Of a stretch of 64,000 bases of DNA, positions 45,601 to 54,098 are shown in pieces. The position numbers were made by a program, and so were the translations under genes. Within the stretch, counting starts at the first letter, position 1; every line of letters begins with the position of its first letter. The notes under the pieces were generated by a model. The model ran no database searches and was not told the DNA's origin. It was given only the letters and a program-made list of their open reading frames with translations. Source of the stretch: JAGGTJ01 sp964457545 (GTDB lineage Bacteria > Desulfobacterota > DSM-4660 > Desulfatiglandales > Desulfatiglandaceae); the NCBI GenBank assembly GCA_964457545.1, contig CAYWEN010000016.1, positions 62,001 through 126,000 of the forward strand, given 5' to 3'.

Positions 45601-45778
45601 AACCAATTTTGGCTGTGGTGCAGATTCCTTTATAGAACATTTTTACAAACAGATCATGTCACAAAAGCCGTATCTTATCTTAGAACTGGACGAACACAGT
45701 GCTGTTGCCGGCGCCATAACAAGGATAGAGGCATATAAAAACGTCATTGCAAACCATACAGGCACACGGTATATTTGA
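42614..45778 (+). CDS. Acyl-CoA dehydratase-type activase, double ATPase (COG3580-like)
   Basis: A 1,054-residue protein with two ASKHA ATPase halves (BadF/BcrA/HgdC type) and a long C-terminal region. Half one starts near Asp19 (AGIDAGSVSIN); half two starts LGLDIGSTTTKYV (about 354-366) with VAATGSGRN and EIGGQDSKYI. Each half has the cysteines that, in HgdC, hold a [4Fe-4S] cluster between two subunits: Cys143 and Cys198 in half one, Cys505 and Cys545 in half two. One chain could thus bind the cluster inside itself. A cysteine group KVCHADHRCFNRC and GGECG opens the C-terminal domain. Activases spend ATP to push electrons into a dehydratase or reductase; the partner is probably the next gene. 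AGGAAAGG precedes the start. Confidence 0.88.
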   Translation: MVITMDNHTYTDRFHAGIDAGSVSINCVVITQDRQIVYEAPYKRHFGKITTGIVSLIRDLYSRFGQEQIESISFTGNHGKRLSEHFGTFYEFETISEVTGTLFVCPDAHTIISMGGQNTALFQISHTGHGIWQLEYFNTNGPCASGTGSFIDQQAQRLFADMYSKKTSVSPNQTDIILSDFIELGLKSKKPANVACRCTVFTKSDMIHLQNRGERLEDIISGLHTGNARNYISTMVSNRILEKPIVFIGGLSLNRLQVKVFKEHFPGLTVPPLNTSLGALGVALQALDLTLKKDPSCFPVSPVNPALLDSIDHNSSISSIPRAAKLELKKTSFTKSNDMEINPCKMRKGIKAYLGLDIGSTTTKYVLMDDTCHILYKRYVPTRGRPIETVQSLFNDLLEQISPGMKTGQTSLPSSPSGRNRAGISGKDMKDKIEILGVAATGSGRNVVGDFLDADITVDEITAHAQGAVYIDRDVDTIFEIGGQDSKYIYIQDKYPLDFDMNKVCAAGTGSFLHELSNKYGINIVDEFQEIALSSDTPVKLSERCTVFMESDLVYYYQKGSSKRDLMAGLCYAIVHNYLNRVVGKRKIGQRIMFLGGPSLNRAVVAAFENVLNRSISVPEHREVLGAYGAALLVRKHMTDRTGTHSSFRGFLKAVQDRMVYTEKVCHADHRCFNRCKLKIYNFDGRKSVWGGECGRYEITGTGEKKKDNFFELRDDIYQSYLSGICEELGDSPLFEVDGRRTIGMQRALYGHQTGILWANFFDRLGFRLVTSPPTNPHISELGIESVTAETCYPVKVSHGHIRELMDKTAYLFIPALINMPTPHPYEPGFYCPMVQSNSYMVRAALALEPYRVLSPVIHMKYNPKALTAELWKQLGHRLGVNRQETKNALEYALSKQHEFENRLYETGRKIIEEKGRNEPLVIVTGRPYNLYDERLNLRLGKNLAKTGISALPMDFIDVSSVDLSDFQTMYWGFGAQVLRTARFIKNNPDLFGIHITNFGCGADSFIEHFYKQIMSQKPYLILELDEHSAVAGAITRIEAYKNVIANHTGTRYI

Positions 45779-45935
45779 TTATTTCATGCAAAAACATGCA
45801 TAGAGCATATCTGGTAACAGCCCGGTAAACAGGGACAGTCGCGTCAGAAAAATCCTCCTGCTCCGGCAGTACGTTCGCTGTTATACCCCTGATTATTGAA
45901 CTGATACCAGATATGCCCGATCCAAGGATATTCTT

Positions 45936-47291
45936 ATGGCAAACAATAACATGCCTGATTTCAAGTCATTGAAAGACAATGGAGAGGGCAGGCATGGAAA
46001 AACCCTTCTGATCCCTGAAATGAACCGTACAGGATGCCGTCTTCTTGCCGCAAGTTTCAGGGGTTTTAATGTGGATGCCAGAGTCATTCCCACCGGCAAG
46101 GGACTTGATTTGGGAAAGGAGTATACATCAGGCAAAGAGTGTTATCCCTGCATCATAACAATCGGAGACATACTCTCATTTTTATATGATGAAAAAAAAC
46201 GCCTTGGCAACAACTTTAATCCGGAAGATTATACATATTTTATGCCTGCTGCCTCCGGTCCCTGCCGTTTTGGCATGTACAACCAGTACCATAGGATGGT
46301 CCTTGACTCTATTCCCTCTTTCACAAAGACAGAGATCACCTCTCTTTCCTCTGACGATGGCTACTCACTTGCAGGCGTAATTGACAAAAGAGATATACTG
46401 CAGGTCAGAAAGATCGGTTTTCTGTCTGTGGTAACAGGAGACATCCTTGACAGACTGCTCTGGAAAATAAGACCATACGAAAGATCTTCAGGCATGGCTG
46501 ACAAATTTATAGACAAGGCCATCTGCTCCATGGAAAGGGCCTTTGAAGGATACGGGTCTGACAGAAACATTAATGGCGTCCTAAAAAGACTTGACACGAT
46601 TATAGAGGAAGGCAGGCTGATAATGGATCCGGATATCCCTCCCAAGCCAAAAATAGGCATTGTCGGTGAAATATATCTGAGATCCCATACCGTTGCAAAT
46701 CAGAATCTTATAAAAATGCTCGAGGCATACGGAGCAGAGGTTGTAAATGCCTCCATTACAGAATGGGTCAACTACACTGCCTATGATGCCCTAAAAAAGG
46801 CCAAAACAGATTTCATCAGGAACTTAAAAGAGCATGATTATGACAATATCTTATTTTGTCTAAAAGAGATTATCCGATTCGGCCTGGTGTTTTTTTATCA
46901 GGAAAGGATACAAAAACATGTTTACAGGCGCGCAAGGAAACTGATCGGGATAACAGAAGATCATGCAACAGGACATATGGAAGAGATACTCACAAAGGAG
47001 GATCTCTTTTCGTTCGATATAGGCACAGAGGCATGTCTCAGCATTCCTGCTGCAATAGAGTATGCGCGTCACGGGTTTGATGGTGTGGTAAATGTATATC
47101 CCTTGACCTGCATGCCAAGCACCATTACATCTGCTATTGTAAGGCCGGTCATGCACAGGGCAAAGATTCCGTATCTTGACACCCCATACGATGCGACATC
47201 GCAGCCTGGAAGAGAATCAGATATAAGGACATTTATGTATCAGGCCCATCAACATAAAAAAAATACAAACATGATCAGTTTACATTCATAA
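45936..47291 (+). CDS. 2-hydroxyacyl-CoA dehydratase-like subunit (COG3581-like)
   Basis: A 451-residue protein of the HgdB/dehydratase-subunit superfamily. Cysteines that could bind an iron-sulfur cluster are spaced along the first half (MNRTGCRLLA, GKECYPCIITIGD, ASGPCRFGMYN) and later (FDIGTEACLS, NVYPLTCMPS). The superfamily members receive single high-energy electrons from the activase; some dehydrate 2-hydroxyacyl-CoA, others form double-cubane-cluster reductases whose substrates are open. No CoA-transferase or second dehydratase subunit is nearby, so an ordinary amino-acid fermentation operon is unlikely. AAGGA lies seven bases before the ATG at 45936; the 157-bp gap after the activase gene is compatible with one operon. 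Confidence 0.82.
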   Translation: MANNNMPDFKSLKDNGEGRHGKTLLIPEMNRTGCRLLAASFRGFNVDARVIPTGKGLDLGKEYTSGKECYPCIITIGDILSFLYDEKKRLGNNFNPEDYTYFMPAASGPCRFGMYNQYHRMVLDSIPSFTKTEITSLSSDDGYSLAGVIDKRDILQVRKIGFLSVVTGDILDRLLWKIRPYERSSGMADKFIDKAICSMERAFEGYGSDRNINGVLKRLDTIIEEGRLIMDPDIPPKPKIGIVGEIYLRSHTVANQNLIKMLEAYGAEVVNASITEWVNYTAYDALKKAKTDFIRNLKEHDYDNILFCLKEIIRFGLVFFYQERIQKHVYRRARKLIGITEDHATGHMEEILTKEDLFSFDIGTEACLSIPAAIEYARHGFDGVVNVYPLTCMPSTITSAIVRPVMHRAKIPYLDTPYDATSQPGRESDIRTFMYQAHQHKKNTNMISLHS

Positions 47292-47536
47292 ATGGCATTT
47301 ATGGACAATCTCGGTTTAAATCTACATAACCGTGGAGGCTATGAACACCCCCTGATTTATCTACGGCTTCCCTGAGTTCGCAACAGATGTCTCCTTTCCT
47401 GAACATGGAAACCCGTTCCCATGCGGTGGACAACATCAGCAGGCACAAAAAGATTGAAGACCTGGCAGCAACAGAAAAACTGGCCTTCAGACAGTCAATA
47501 TTCATATGATATTATAAAACAAACAAGGAGTTATGC
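47292..47536. other. 245-bp gap before rng
   Basis: No gene I can support. The first bases (GGCATTTATGGACAATC) faintly resemble the repeat right end. A 68-codon frame on the minus strand (47,299-47,505) has no family resemblance or ribosome site. The rng ribosome site AAGGAG is at 47,525-47,530. Confidence 0.4.
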
Positions 47537-49015
47537 ATGGCAACAAAGATGTTGATCAATGCCATTGAAAAGGAAGAATACAGAGTTGCTTTGGTTAATG
47601 GTGATGTGCTTGAAGGTTTTTATATTGAAACTGCAGCACAAGAAGAAAAGATAGGCAACGTGTACAAGGCCGTTGTGGAACGAATAGAACCCAGCCTGCA
47701 GGCCTGTTTTGTCAATTTTGGAAGCAACAAAAACGGATTTCTGCCCGTTAATGAAATACATCCCGAATATTACAAGGATGGGTACGACAAAAAAGAGGGG
47801 GCAGCTCTGCCTCCCATACAAAAGATATTAAATAAAGGACAAGAGCTCCTTGTCCAGGTTACAAAGGAAATGCCTGGTCGCAAAGGCGCCCAGTTGACAA
47901 CATATCTTTCCTTTGCAAGCAGATATCTTGTACTTGTGCCCGGAGGGACGGGAGGTGTTTCAAAAAAGATAGAGGATGAAGAGGAAAGGGAGAGGCTTAA
48001 ATCCCTGATCAATCATCTGAAATTACCTGAAGGGGTATCTGTTATTGTCAGGACGGCAGCATACAAAAAAAGCAAGAAAGAACTGTCAAAAGACCTTAAC
48101 CGTCTTGTAAGAATGTGGAAAAAGATCAAAAAAGAGGTAAAAGAGGCGCCGGTTCCATCCCTTATACATAAAGAACAGGATATTTGTTTAAGGGCACTCA
48201 GGGACCACTTCTCAAGTGAAATAACCGAGGTGCTGGTGGATAACAAGGAAATTTATGCCAAGGTTAAGGACTACATGAAGATTGTTTCTCCAAGACATCA
48301 AAGGAGGGTCAAGCTATACAAGGGAGAGAAACCGATCTTTGCCCATTTTTCCCTGGAAAAACAGATTGATGCCATATATGCCAACAAGGTTTCACTGAAA
48401 TCTGGAGGATCCATTATCATAGAACCAACCGAGGCGCTGGTTTCCATTGATGTTAATTCCGGACGTGGCAGAAGTGAGAAAAACATAGAAAATACGGCGT
48501 ACAAAACAAATCTGGAGGCCGCTGCAGAAATAGCAAGACAGTTGCGTTTAAGGGATATGGGAGGCCTTATTGTAATAGACTTCATTGATATGAAAGATAA
48601 AAACCATATCAGGGAGATAGAAAAGGTTTTCAGAGAAAGCACAAAGCCTGACCGGGCCAAAATAAGTATTGCCCACATATCCAAGTTCGGACTCCTTGAA
48701 CTTTCCAGACAACGGTTGCATCCCTCTATTGAATCAAGGTCCTATGAACCATGTCACTACTGTCAGGGACGCGGCCTTGTTCTGTCAGTAGAATCAGCAG
48801 CAGTATCATTTTTACGTCAGATATGGGTAGGCGCATCACAAAAAAACAAACATAGTATCAAAGGTGTGCTTCCCCTTGCTGTAGCCAACTATCTGCAAAA
48901 CAACAAGAGAAAAGAACTGTATGACCTTGAAACAAGATACGGCGTTGAAATCAATATCCAGGGGGATGTAACCCTGCCCCCTGGCGGAGGAAAGCTGGAA
49001 TTCATAAGCAATTAG
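47537..49015 (+). CDS. rng: Ribonuclease G (RNase E/G family)
   Basis: A 492-residue single-strand-specific endoribonuclease, close in length to E. coli RNase G and without the long RNase E scaffold tail. An S1 domain (about 39-128) starts IGNVYKAVVERIEPSLQACF. The catalytic magnesium aspartates are Asp305 (VSIDVNSGRG) and Asp348 (VIDFIDM). The zinc-link cysteines are Cys406 and Cys409 in CHYCQGRG, which hold the dimer of dimers together. It processes 5' ends of 16S rRNA and decays mRNA. Two ATGs occur at 47,533 and 47,537; the second is in frame and six bases after AAGGAG. Confidence 0.95.
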   Translation: MATKMLINAIEKEEYRVALVNGDVLEGFYIETAAQEEKIGNVYKAVVERIEPSLQACFVNFGSNKNGFLPVNEIHPEYYKDGYDKKEGAALPPIQKILNKGQELLVQVTKEMPGRKGAQLTTYLSFASRYLVLVPGGTGGVSKKIEDEEERERLKSLINHLKLPEGVSVIVRTAAYKKSKKELSKDLNRLVRMWKKIKKEVKEAPVPSLIHKEQDICLRALRDHFSSEITEVLVDNKEIYAKVKDYMKIVSPRHQRRVKLYKGEKPIFAHFSLEKQIDAIYANKVSLKSGGSIIIEPTEALVSIDVNSGRGRSEKNIENTAYKTNLEAAAEIARQLRLRDMGGLIVIDFIDMKDKNHIREIEKVFRESTKPDRAKISIAHISKFGLLELSRQRLHPSIESRSYEPCHYCQGRGLVLSVESAAVSFLRQIWVGASQKNKHSIKGVLPLAVANYLQNNKRKELYDLETRYGVEINIQGDVTLPPGGGKLEFISN

Positions 49016-49156
49016 TTTTCATTCATAAGCAGCTGTTCTCACAACCCCGGCACCCTGGCCTGTGAAACACGAGGTATGTTTCAGAGAAAGACTGCATATA
49101 TGCCGAGTGTCTGTACACCTCTGTTGTACCCTGAATTTATTTGCTGCCAGAGCTTG

Positions 49157-50419
49157 TTAACAGGGGCCAAACAGGGACATCTGACCGGATAATGCATCCT
49201 TTTCTGCTCCATCAAAGAGTTGTATGGTCCCATATTTCCCATCATATCCACCCCTTTTTATAACATCCCCCTTACGTATCTTTTGTAATGCCTGTTTAAA
49301 CAGAGGACCTGCAGCCATATCTATGTCATCAAGCGGAACATGCATGAGTATATCCAATTCCGGACCTAAATCCGACAAAAGCCTTTCATAAAACCTGCCC
49401 ACCCTTTTTGATGAAGGTCCAACACCAATAACCTGGGAGATAATCTCATGCAATGGTATCATACTGACAAATTTTTTGGACAACAGAGGCCTTTTACGAT
49501 CTGCAAGGCTATAGATTCTGTTCAGGACACCAACTGTAAGGGGGGCTCCACAAACAGGACATATATTATCAAGCCTTCGTGTTTCCTCGGGGTCAAGGCA
49601 GACATTACATTTGCGATGACCATCAAGATAATACTTTCCCTCCTCCGGAAAGAATTCAACTGTTCCTTCAAATCCATTACCTGTATTCAGGGAATTTATT
49701 ATACTGTTATACGACAGATCAGTATCAAACAGATTTGCCTCTCTGCCTAATTTGGGGAGTGAATGTGCATCGGAATTTGATACAAGAAGATAATTGTCTA
49801 ACTGGGATACTATCCTGTTCATTGGGGGATCAGAAGACAGGCCTGTTTCAAGGGCATGGATATAACACGTAAGGTCTTCAAAGCATTCTTCAATACTGTC
49901 AAACCCTGACCTGGAACCAAACAGGGAAAACCATGGGGTCCATATATGTGCAGGGATAAAACATGCCTGATCATCTGCCTCAAGTACGGTTTCAAGCAAA
50001 TGCCTTGAATCAAGCCCAAGCATGGGCCTCCCGTCAGAGGAAATGTTGCCTATCTGTTTCAGGCGTTTGTTAAGCCGATCCACTGCTGCAAAATCAGGCA
50101 TGAGAACAATATGATGCAACTTGCGAACGCGGCCATTTTTTTTGTAAATGCAACTGATTTCACCTGAAAGTACAAACAGGACAGGTCTTGCCCCTGATAA
50201 AGGGATATCTGTTTTATGCTTCAGGCCGTAAAGCCCCTGTTCTTTTTCAACAAGTTTTTCCTTCAGCTCTGACAGCCATAACGGATGAGTACAGTCCCCT
50301 GTTCCAAGAACCGTAATTCCCTTTTTCTGTGCCCAGATATCCAGATTTTCAGGTGTGAGATTTTTTGCAGTGGCCCTGGAGAAGCGGGAATGTATATGAA
50401 AATCAGCAATAAAATACAT
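49157..50419 (-). CDS. PHP-domain endonuclease Q-like protein (COG1379)
   Basis: A 420-residue protein. The PHP metal site starts DFHIHSRFS (His8, His10) and continues with GTGDCTHPLW, FIPAHIWTPWF and SNSDAHSLPKLGRE. A zinc finger follows (CNVCLDPEETRRLDNICPVC) and the C-terminus contains a helical DNA-binding-like stretch (LHEIISQVIGVGPSSKRVG). This order and length match endonuclease Q, the archaeal enzyme that nicks 5' to deaminated bases and abasic sites, which has a minority of bacterial homologues. The family assignment is good; the DNA-nicking activity here is inferred. Convergent with rng; 279 bp separates its start from the zinc-ribbon gene end. Confidence 0.82.
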   Translation of the reverse strand: MYFIADFHIHSRFSRATAKNLTPENLDIWAQKKGITVLGTGDCTHPLWLSELKEKLVEKEQGLYGLKHKTDIPLSGARPVLFVLSGEISCIYKKNGRVRKLHHIVLMPDFAAVDRLNKRLKQIGNISSDGRPMLGLDSRHLLETVLEADDQACFIPAHIWTPWFSLFGSRSGFDSIEECFEDLTCYIHALETGLSSDPPMNRIVSQLDNYLLVSNSDAHSLPKLGREANLFDTDLSYNSIINSLNTGNGFEGTVEFFPEEGKYYLDGHRKCNVCLDPEETRRLDNICPVCGAPLTVGVLNRIYSLADRKRPLLSKKFVSMIPLHEIISQVIGVGPSSKRVGRFYERLLSDLGPELDILMHVPLDDIDMAAGPLFKQALQKIRKGDVIKRGGYDGKYGTIQLFDGAEKDALSGQMSLFGPC

Positions 50420-50698
50420 GTATTTTAATCCTGTATGATTTTAACAATCCGAAAATATCCGTAAACAACCTGTCAGCAAAATGCTTTTTGTATATTCTGT
50501 CTTATATAAACACCTTGTCATATGATCAATATAAAAAACAGTTACGGTCTTTTTTCATCATTATTTATATCATGAATGATCCTCGTATTATCCCGCATCC
50601 TGTAACCGTCACAACCGGTCAGATTCCTGCATCCTCAAACCTGTGATCATTAATGAAAAAACCGTCTTTTCAATTCAGTCCAAATCCCCGCCAACAAT

Positions 50699-50977
50699 TT
50701 ATGTCTTGAAAAGTGCCTCCAGCGCTGCCTTTGCATCCCTGACCTTGTTACTTCTTTTTATTGCTGAACCCTTAGGCAGAAAGAAATCACAAAAATTTGC
50801 CCTCTCCTTATCAAGAACACGTTCAGCAGAAATCTCCTTGCATTCATTATAGGAATTGGGGTCAAAAAATTTGCACTGTCGACAACAGTGCAAATCCCTC
50901 CCGCATCTTGGACAGGTATCTGCCATACCTATTTTGCCCTCCATTTTAAATGTTTTTTTGCAAAAAGCACATTGCAT
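50699..50977 (-). CDS. Small zinc-ribbon protein of unknown function
   Basis: A 92-residue protein dense in cysteines at the N-terminus: CAFCKKTF (Cys3, Cys6), CPRCGRDLHCCRQC and later NECKE and NFCDFF. The spacing suggests at least one zinc ribbon and perhaps a second metal site. The C-terminal third is charged and probably helical. Many anaerobic Proteobacteria carry a short conserved protein of this kind; I know no assigned role. AGGAG precedes the ATG. It lies upstream of the endonuclease Q-like gene on the same strand, so co-transcription is possible. Confidence 0.75.
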   Translation of the reverse strand: MQCAFCKKTFKMEGKIGMADTCPRCGRDLHCCRQCKFFDPNSYNECKEISAERVLDKERANFCDFFLPKGSAIKRSNKVRDAKAALEALFKT

Positions 50978-51182
50978 TTTCAGGTCTCCTTTATTTTAAT
51001 GAAGTTGCGGTTGATGCATGTCAATAATATTTTGATACCACCAAATTGTTACCCCCAGACCACCATAGTGCAACAACTGATGGATGCTGTTGTCCGCAAA
51101 ATGCCGCCAGACTGAATAACAGGGCTTTCAAGCACTTATCAACAGCTTTGACATTTCAGACAACAATGTTTAATTTTGTTTT

Positions 51183-51614
51183 ATGGAAAAAACAGCCGGC
51201 CCAAGATTCAGATTTATAGATCATACCTCTGATTTAGGTGTCGTCATTTACGGTGCAAATCTTGAGGAACTTTTTCAGAATGCTGCGTCAGCAATGCTCA
51301 CAATCATATTTGGGGAGATGCCGGAATTCAGCAGTACGTCTGCAAACATGAACATCTCCGTTACAGGAACTGATCTTTCCGATCTGATGGTATGCTGGCT
51401 GGGAGAGATCCTGTTTCTATCAGTGACAGAAGACATTGCGCCCTGTGCAATTAAAATCAAATCTGTCTCTCCTGTTCGGCTTGAAGCAAAAATCCGGACT
51501 GTTCCTGTTGATCCATCGTCTATCCTTTGTGAAATAAAAGCCGTTACCTACCATGAAATAAAAGTAGAAAAAAAGGACAGTCACTGGGAGGCAAGGGTTA
51601 TTTTTGATGTATAG
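51183..51614 (+). CDS. Archease (RtcB activator)
   Basis: A 143-residue archease. The metal-binding acidic pattern at the start reads FRFIDHTSDLGVVIYG (Asp13, His14, Asp17), the central helix is LEELFQNAASAMLTI, and the protein ends in IFDV with the C-terminal aspartate conserved in the family. Archease lets RtcB turn over several times by helping guanylate the ligase histidine and widening its nucleotide use. The next gene is rtcB, 133 bp downstream on the same strand. No strong Shine-Dalgarno is seen at the ATG. Confidence 0.92.
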   Translation: MEKTAGPRFRFIDHTSDLGVVIYGANLEELFQNAASAMLTIIFGEMPEFSSTSANMNISVTGTDLSDLMVCWLGEILFLSVTEDIAPCAIKIKSVSPVRLEAKIRTVPVDPSSILCEIKAVTYHEIKVEKKDSHWEARVIFDV

Positions 51615-51747
51615 CCTTTATTCATTAACCCCCCCTTTTCACCTGTACATTTTTCAACCACGGCATTACTCAAAAACCGGTGCAGAGATAAATGCTGTTG
51701 GCCCTATTTATTGAGCTATTACAAAAATACGCCCCTGGAGCAGACAT

Positions 51748-53187
51748 ATGACAATCAAACTTGAAAGACTTGATGAATTCCGCTGGCTAATCCCAAAAAC
51801 CGGTCGTATGCGGGTTCCAGGTCTGATATTTTCAAACAGCAATATGATAGAGGACATCAGAAATGATCAGAGCCTTGTCCAGGTCACAAACGTTGCAACA
51901 TTGCCGGGAATAGTAAATTATTCACTTGCCATGCCGGACATACACTGGGGATATGGTTTCCCCATAGGTGGTGTGGCAGCCTTTGATACAGATGACGGCA
52001 TAGTCTCTCCCGGCGGTGTTGGTTATGACATCAACTGTGGATGCCGTTTGATGACCACCCTGCTCCTAGCAAGTGAAATCAGGCCATTATTAAAAAGAAT
52101 GATTACCGGCCTGTTCAAGGATATCCCTTCCGGAGTAGGCTCAAAAGGTCTTATACATCTGTCCAGGTCAGATGAGGCAGAAGTTGCAGTAAAAGGAGCA
52201 CAATGGGCCATTAAAAGGGGGTTCGGATCATTAGAGGACCTGCAAACAACAGAAGACAGAGGCTGTATGCAGGGTGCAGATCCTTCCATATTGAGCGATC
52301 GGGCTGTAAAAAGAGGGCTGGATCAGCTTGGCACCCTTGGTTCAGGCAATCATTTTCTGGAAATCCAGGTAGTAGACCGTATTTACAATGAAGAAACAGC
52401 AAAGGCATACAGGCTGTTTGAAGGTCAGGTAACCATTCTGATCCATACAGGCTCAAGGGGTTTTGGATACCAGATATGCGATGACTTTATTAAACAGATG
52501 ACAAAACAGGCAACCAAAGACATACCGGAGCTGCCCGACAGACAGTTGGTTTATGCCATGTTAAAGTCTGATCTCGCCAAAAACTACATTGCTGCAATGG
52601 CATGTGCAGCAAACTATGCATGGGCCAACCGGCAAATTCTCATGGGCATGACAGAGGAAATCCTCATGAGGGAACTGTCAATAGGACCGAAAGATCTGGG
52701 AATGAATCTGTTATATGACGTTTGCCATAACATAGCCAAGATGGAAAAACATACTGTTAACGGGCATGAAACAACCGTGTGTGTTCACAGAAAAGGTGCA
52801 ACCCGTGCACTTCCTCCAGGACATAGCCTGTTACCTGAAATATACCGTGATACAGGTCAGCCAGTACTTGTTCCCGGCGATATGGGAACAGCTTCATACA
52901 TACTTTCAGGCACCAAAGGGGCAAGGGAACACAGTTTCTGTTCCTCCTGTCATGGGGCAGGCCGCATCCTGAGCCGCAATCAGGCCATAAAAAAGGCAAA
53001 AGGCCGTTCCATAGGCCTGGAGATGGAAGATATAGGCATACTTGTCTGTGCAAAGGGTAAAAGAACGCTTAAAGAGGAAATGCCCGAGGCCTACAAGGAT
53101 ATATCCCAGGTCATTGATGTGGTTTGTGGGGCAGGTCTTGCCAACAAGGTGGCCAGGTTAAGGCCCCTCGCCGTGATGAAAGGCTGA
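51748..53187 (+). CDS. rtcB: RNA-splicing ligase RtcB
   Basis: A 479-residue GTP-dependent RNA ligase that joins 2',3'-cyclic phosphate ends to 5'-OH ends. Metal-site residues are visible in GYDINCG (Cys97) and GSGNHFLE, then HTGSRGFG, and the guanylated histidine is His347 in VHRKGATRALPPGH. The N-terminus MPDIHWGYGFPIGGVAAFD is typical. Length equals that of archaeal RtcB, and the protein comes with its archease rather than with RtcA, as in archaea and some bacteria. Target RNA is unknown: repair of tRNA or rRNA cut by toxins is the usual bacterial suggestion. GGAG lies seven bases before the ATG. Confidence 0.96.
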   Translation: MTIKLERLDEFRWLIPKTGRMRVPGLIFSNSNMIEDIRNDQSLVQVTNVATLPGIVNYSLAMPDIHWGYGFPIGGVAAFDTDDGIVSPGGVGYDINCGCRLMTTLLLASEIRPLLKRMITGLFKDIPSGVGSKGLIHLSRSDEAEVAVKGAQWAIKRGFGSLEDLQTTEDRGCMQGADPSILSDRAVKRGLDQLGTLGSGNHFLEIQVVDRIYNEETAKAYRLFEGQVTILIHTGSRGFGYQICDDFIKQMTKQATKDIPELPDRQLVYAMLKSDLAKNYIAAMACAANYAWANRQILMGMTEEILMRELSIGPKDLGMNLLYDVCHNIAKMEKHTVNGHETTVCVHRKGATRALPPGHSLLPEIYRDTGQPVLVPGDMGTASYILSGTKGAREHSFCSSCHGAGRILSRNQAIKKAKGRSIGLEMEDIGILVCAKGKRTLKEEMPEAYKDISQVIDVVCGAGLANKVARLRPLAVMKG

Positions 53188-53340
53188 CTGTACTCCGTAT
53201 AAAAAACACATGCACAACAATATGACAGCATGTTGTTATGCACTATGATAACATACAAATCACAACATGTTGCATAAAAAAACACAGCAGGCTTTGAATC
53301 GTAAAAACAGGTCTTTCTTTTCACAGATTATCAGCATGGC

Positions 53341-54096
53341 TCAGCAAAACAGGGAACCAGACATTGATGAAAGGGCATGTTCAACAACGGCAATATCTCC
53401 GGGAACATCGACCTCAATGGAATTCAATGCCGTTTCAATGACCTTTATCCTGTAACCGTGTTCCAGAACCCTTAATTGCTCAAGCCTTTCAGATGCTTCA
53501 AGCACACCTTCTGAAAGCCTGGTAAACAAAGCAAGAAAACCCATACTGTAGCCGTAAAAACCAAGGTGCTTATAGTATGTTTTTTCCGTATCTTCGTCCC
53601 TGAAATAAGGGACAGGCGCACGAGAAAAGTAAAGAGCATATCCGTTTTTGTCTGTAACCACCTTTACGTGATTAGGGTTGCAGATATCTGCCTGGTTTTT
53701 GATTTTCCATTTCAGTGTGCTGACAGACACAGATGGATCTTCCTTTAACGGCCTTACAAGATCTGAAACAATAGATGGATCAAATAAAGGCTGGTCTCCC
53801 TGAATATTGATTATTATATCTTCTTCAGCAACACCGGTTTTCACAGCCGCCTCATAAATCCTGTCTGTACCTGACCGGTGTTCTTTCCCTGTCATCACAG
53901 CATGTCCGCCAAACTGACTGACACAGTCTGCTATCCTTGTATCATCTGTTGCAACAAAGACATCCGTAAATTCCTGACATGCCATGGCACGCATATATAC
54001 ATGCTGAATCATGGGCCGGCCGGAAATAGGTGCAAGAGGCTTCCCCGGAAATCTGTGTGAGGCAAACCGTGCAGGTATAAAGGCAAATATTCTCAT
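53341..54096 (-). CDS. kdsB: 3-deoxy-manno-octulosonate cytidylyltransferase
   Basis: A 251-residue CMP-Kdo synthetase (from the ATG at 54096) that activates Kdo for addition to lipid A. The nucleotide-binding start MRIFAFIPARFASHRFPGKP is followed by FVATDDTRIAD, MTGKEHRSGTDRI and IINIQGDQPLF, all signatures of the family. An upstream in-frame TTG at 54123 would overlap queD, so I prefer 54096, two bases after the queD stop. It shares a strand with LPS-core genes further upstream (59,243-61,460) but is translated right after queD. Confidence 0.95.
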   Translation of the reverse strand: MRIFAFIPARFASHRFPGKPLAPISGRPMIQHVYMRAMACQEFTDVFVATDDTRIADCVSQFGGHAVMTGKEHRSGTDRIYEAAVKTGVAEEDIIINIQGDQPLFDPSIVSDLVRPLKEDPSVSVSTLKWKIKNQADICNPNHVKVVTDKNGYALYFSRAPVPYFRDEDTEKTYYKHLGFYGYSMGFLALFTRLSEGVLEASERLEQLRVLEHGYRIKVIETALNSIEVDVPGDIAVVEHALSSMSGSLFC

Positions 54097-54098
54097 TT

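Noticed and set aside
47299..47505. 68-codon minus-strand frame upstream of rng
   Set aside because: No ribosome site, no recognisable family, and it overlaps the region that must hold the rng promoter.
51149..51177. TTGACA before the archease gene as a sigma70 promoter
   Set aside because: The matching -10 (TAATTT after 17 bases) agrees at only three of six positions and would place the transcription start at the ATG itself.
53209..53276. Overlapping short inverted repeats ACAACA/TGTTGT between rtcB and kdsB
   Set aside because: Several short, mutually exclusive pairings in AT-rich sequence and no clear terminator run; not enough to name a feature.
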